Shown piece by piece: positions 4,239-5,214 of a stretch of DNA of 5,214 nt. Position 1 is the first letter of the stretch. Every line of letters starts with the position of its first letter. Source of the stretch: Parcubacteria group bacterium (lineage in GTDB: Bacteria; Patescibacteriota; Minisyncoccia; Minisyncoccales; CG1-02-41-26); the NCBI GenBank assembly GCA_013203565.1, contig JABMPZ010000082.1, forward strand, positions 1 to 5,214. Direction: 5' to 3'. The position numbers and the translations under genes are program-made. The notes below the pieces were generated by a model. That model searched no databases. It had not been told where the DNA came from and saw only the letters and a list, made by a program, of their open reading frames with translations.

Positions 4239-4790
4239 ATGGCAGTTACAGGTAATACTGAAATTTTGGGAGGAAGAGAGAAGAAAGTTCTTGAACAAAA
4301 TAAACGAAGTAATGAAAAAGTTCTTTTTTGTATTAGAGGTTCTGGAGGACAAGCCATCGTCTCATTAGATAAGAGACTATTAGTAATTAAAGGAGGATTT
4401 ATGGCTGGTGCAACTTTTGGTTGTCGAGTTACTAGTTTTTATTATAAAGATATAACAAGCATTGAAGTAAATACTGGTTTAGTTAATGGGATAATTGAGA
4501 TCTGTACGCCAAGTAATCAAGGCAACAAAGAAAAAGATTTTTGGTCAAGCGATAGAGATAGAGATCCTTGGAAGGTATCTAACTGTCTCCCTATAGCAAA
4601 ATCTGACTTAAAACATTACCAACCCTATCTTGAAAAAATTCAGAGTTTCATCGATGAAGCTAAGCATGGAAAATCACATTCAAGCAGTGATGATGTTGCA
4701 TCTCAAATTGAAAAGTTGCATAATTTGTATAAATCAGGAGCATTAACAAAGAAAGAATTTGATGATGCAAAAAAGAAGCTGATTTCCTAG
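4239..4790 (+). CDS. PH-like domain protein with C-terminal SHOCT domain, 183 aa
   Basis: Residues about 26-90 resemble a bacterial PH-like beta domain: short strands such as KVLFCIRG, QAIVSLDKRLLVIKGG and the YKDITSIEVNTG segment, typical of proteins annotated bPH. A charged linker and a helix (about 120-147) follow. The final 30 residues (154-183, with QIEKLHNLYKSGALTKKEFDDAKKKLI) are a clear SHOCT domain, a short oligomerisation helix pair usually found at the end of other domains. The role is probably membrane- or protein-associated scaffolding; no catalytic residues are seen. ATG 4239 is chosen over GTG 4215 because the TATA box fits a leaderless start there. It is divergent from the channel gene, sharing a 207-base control region. 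Confidence 0.9.
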   Translation: MAVTGNTEILGGREKKVLEQNKRSNEKVLFCIRGSGGQAIVSLDKRLLVIKGGFMAGATFGCRVTSFYYKDITSIEVNTGLVNGIIEICTPSNQGNKEKDFWSSDRDRDPWKVSNCLPIAKSDLKHYQPYLEKIQSFIDEAKHGKSHSSSDDVASQIEKLHNLYKSGALTKKEFDDAKKKLIS

Positions 4791-4976
4791 TTCTCACAAA
4801 ATGGAAAAAATTGGAAATGTTTTAACAAAAGAGGGTAAATTTTATAAAAAATAATGTCCGGTCCGGTAACTTAACCTTTTTGTAACTTTTAGGGCATAAT
4901 GTAATTAATATGCTTTAATGAGGGAGTTTAATACTTTATTAAAAATCTTTCTGTTTTTTGTGCAATATTTATACAA

Positions 4977-5054
4977 TTAGAAAGAACTATAAAGCTGTTT
5001 ATTCAAGTAGCTAATAGTTTTTTTAGCCAACTCAATAATCTCATCGTGCTTCAT
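4977..5054 (-). CDS. Doubtful 25-aa minus-strand microprotein
   Basis: ATG 5054 opens MKHDEIIELAKKTISYLNKQLYSSF, which would form one amphipathic helix. A TATA-like element, rc TATAAATATT (5085-5094), lies about 36 bases upstream and would give a leader of roughly ten bases without a ribosome site. Against it, almost half of the ORF coincides with a strong hairpin (4981-5024), so the base pattern may reflect structure rather than coding. Treat as a candidate only. Confidence 0.25.
   Translation of the reverse strand: MKHDEIIELAKKTISYLNKQLYSSF
4981..5024 (+). terminator. Hairpin followed by T-tract
   Basis: AAAGAACTAT (4981-4990) pairs with ATAGTTTTTT (5014-5023), ten pairs with one G·U, and AGCTG (4993-4997) continues against TAGCT (5008-5012), leaving an 11-12 base loop. 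The 3' arm ends in seven T residues (5018-5024). It looks like an intrinsic terminator for plus-strand transcripts from the SHOCT-protein gene, about 190 bases past its stop. As the stem is A/T-rich, the U-tract may be the active part. Confidence 0.5.
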
Positions 5055-5088
5055 CTATAGACAAACTATATACTTTACAACAATAATA

Positions 5089-5096
5089 TTTATATA
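5089..5096 (+). promoter_or_regulatory. TATA box of the gene starting at 5136
   Basis: TTTATATA predicts transcription from about 5119 and a leader of about 17 bases containing GGGGTGAT. The surrounding AATATTTATATA is near-symmetric and could also drive minus-strand transcription. A CGTGCT (5045-5050) and AGCACG (5096-5101) pair brackets the promoter. Confidence 0.6.
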
Positions 5097-5125
5097 GCAC
5101 GCCTCAATTAAAAAATAGTAGAATT

Positions 5126-5133
5126 GGGGTGAT
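5126..5133 (+). promoter_or_regulatory. Strong Shine-Dalgarno GGGGTGAT
   Basis: It is nearly the full complement of the archaeal 16S 3' end (GGAGGTGAT) and lies two bases before ATG 5136. It is the best ribosome site in the window and supports the partial gene that follows. Confidence 0.7.
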
Positions 5134-5135
5134 TA

Positions 5136-5214
5136 ATGATTTTACAGGCTTTTATTCTAAAGTTCAAAGCAATAGTCAAAAGAGCTGTTTCTATAGGAAA
5201 TCATATTCAGCTTC
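5136..5214 (+). CDS. 5' end of an unidentified gene, cut by the window edge
   Basis: Twenty-six codons are open to the edge: MILQAFILKFKAIVKRAVSI, then GNHIQL. The N-terminus is a hydrophobic, basic amphipathic helix. No family can be assigned from so little. Support for a real gene comes from the well-placed TATA box (5089-5096) and a strong GGGGTGAT ribosome site two bases upstream. Confidence 0.6.
   Translation, partial: MILQAFILKFKAIVKRAVSIGNHIQL

Larger units (their letters stand above)
4791..5135. other. 345-base stretch with no confident gene
   Basis: This very AT-rich region follows the SHOCT-protein gene. It holds a direct repeat TCCGGTCCGG near 4857-4865, a first T5 tract at 4877-4881 that may end the SHOCT transcript, a terminator-like hairpin (4981-5024), a doubtful 25-aa minus-strand ORF, and the promoter of the partial gene at 5136. 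Two tiny plus-strand ORFs (17 aa at 4801, 20 aa at 4918) have no supporting start signals. Confidence 0.6.

Noticed and set aside
4122..4352. Minus-strand 76-aa open frame
   Set aside because: It crosses the SHOCT-gene promoter and start in antisense and has no start signals.
4801..4854. 17-aa ORF just after the SHOCT gene
   Set aside because: It is too short and has no ribosome site; it is expected by chance.
4918..4980. 20-aa hydrophobic ORF
   Set aside because: It has no promoter or ribosome site at a suitable distance, and low-complexity AT-rich sequence explains it.
1..5214. CRISPR array, insertion sequence or integrase
   Set aside because: No regularly spaced repeats, transposase motifs, terminal inverted repeats or duplicated tRNA 3' end were seen.

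Overview
The window looks like chromosomal DNA of an AT-rich archaeon. The evidence is a type II tRNA-Leu gene without encoded CCA, and TATA-like boxes centred about 26-29 bases before several start codons, so some genes would make leaderless mRNAs. Other genes carry GGTG/GGTGAT-type Shine-Dalgarno sites. The lineage cannot be fixed from the sequence alone.

Layout. Positions 1-160 hold two minus-strand tRNA genes: the cut 5' end of one, and a complete tRNA-Leu(UAG). A perfect 9-bp inverted repeat lies just upstream of tRNA-Leu, where its transcription should start. Positions 346-1534 hold a two-gene minus-strand operon: a 101-aa membrane-anchored protein with a Cys/His zinc-site-like cluster, then a 302-aa membrane-anchored protein of unknown function. 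A hairpin-prone spacer follows. Positions 1704-2135 encode a 143-aa protein with an N-terminal membrane anchor and five cysteines.

The most unusual part is the plus-strand cassette at 2351-3371. It has four small genes in the order A1-B1-A2-B2. A1 and A2 share a CKG-x6-F-x2-C motif with identical Cys spacing. B1 and B2 are clear paralogues (SC[IL]A[IV]I and G[SN]x[EK]CIN motifs). A possible 39-aa membrane microprotein follows. This looks like duplication of a two-gene unit, and I do not recognise either family.

Downstream and convergent is a potassium-channel-like protein (filter TLGYGD) with no cytoplasmic regulatory domain. Divergent from it is a 183-aa protein with a bacterial-PH-like region and a C-terminal SHOCT domain. 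Their shared intergenic region could encode a 71-nt structured RNA with a GAAA-capped hairpin and its own TATA box. The right end has no confident gene until a partial CDS at 5136, which has a strong promoter and Shine-Dalgarno site. It also holds a terminator-like hairpin that overlaps a possible 25-aa minus-strand ORF.

The genes do not form one pathway that I can identify. Five of the products (302, 101, 143, 209 and 39 aa) have predicted membrane segments, and several small ones are cysteine-containing, which suggests an envelope or accessory-gene neighbourhood beside tRNA genes.
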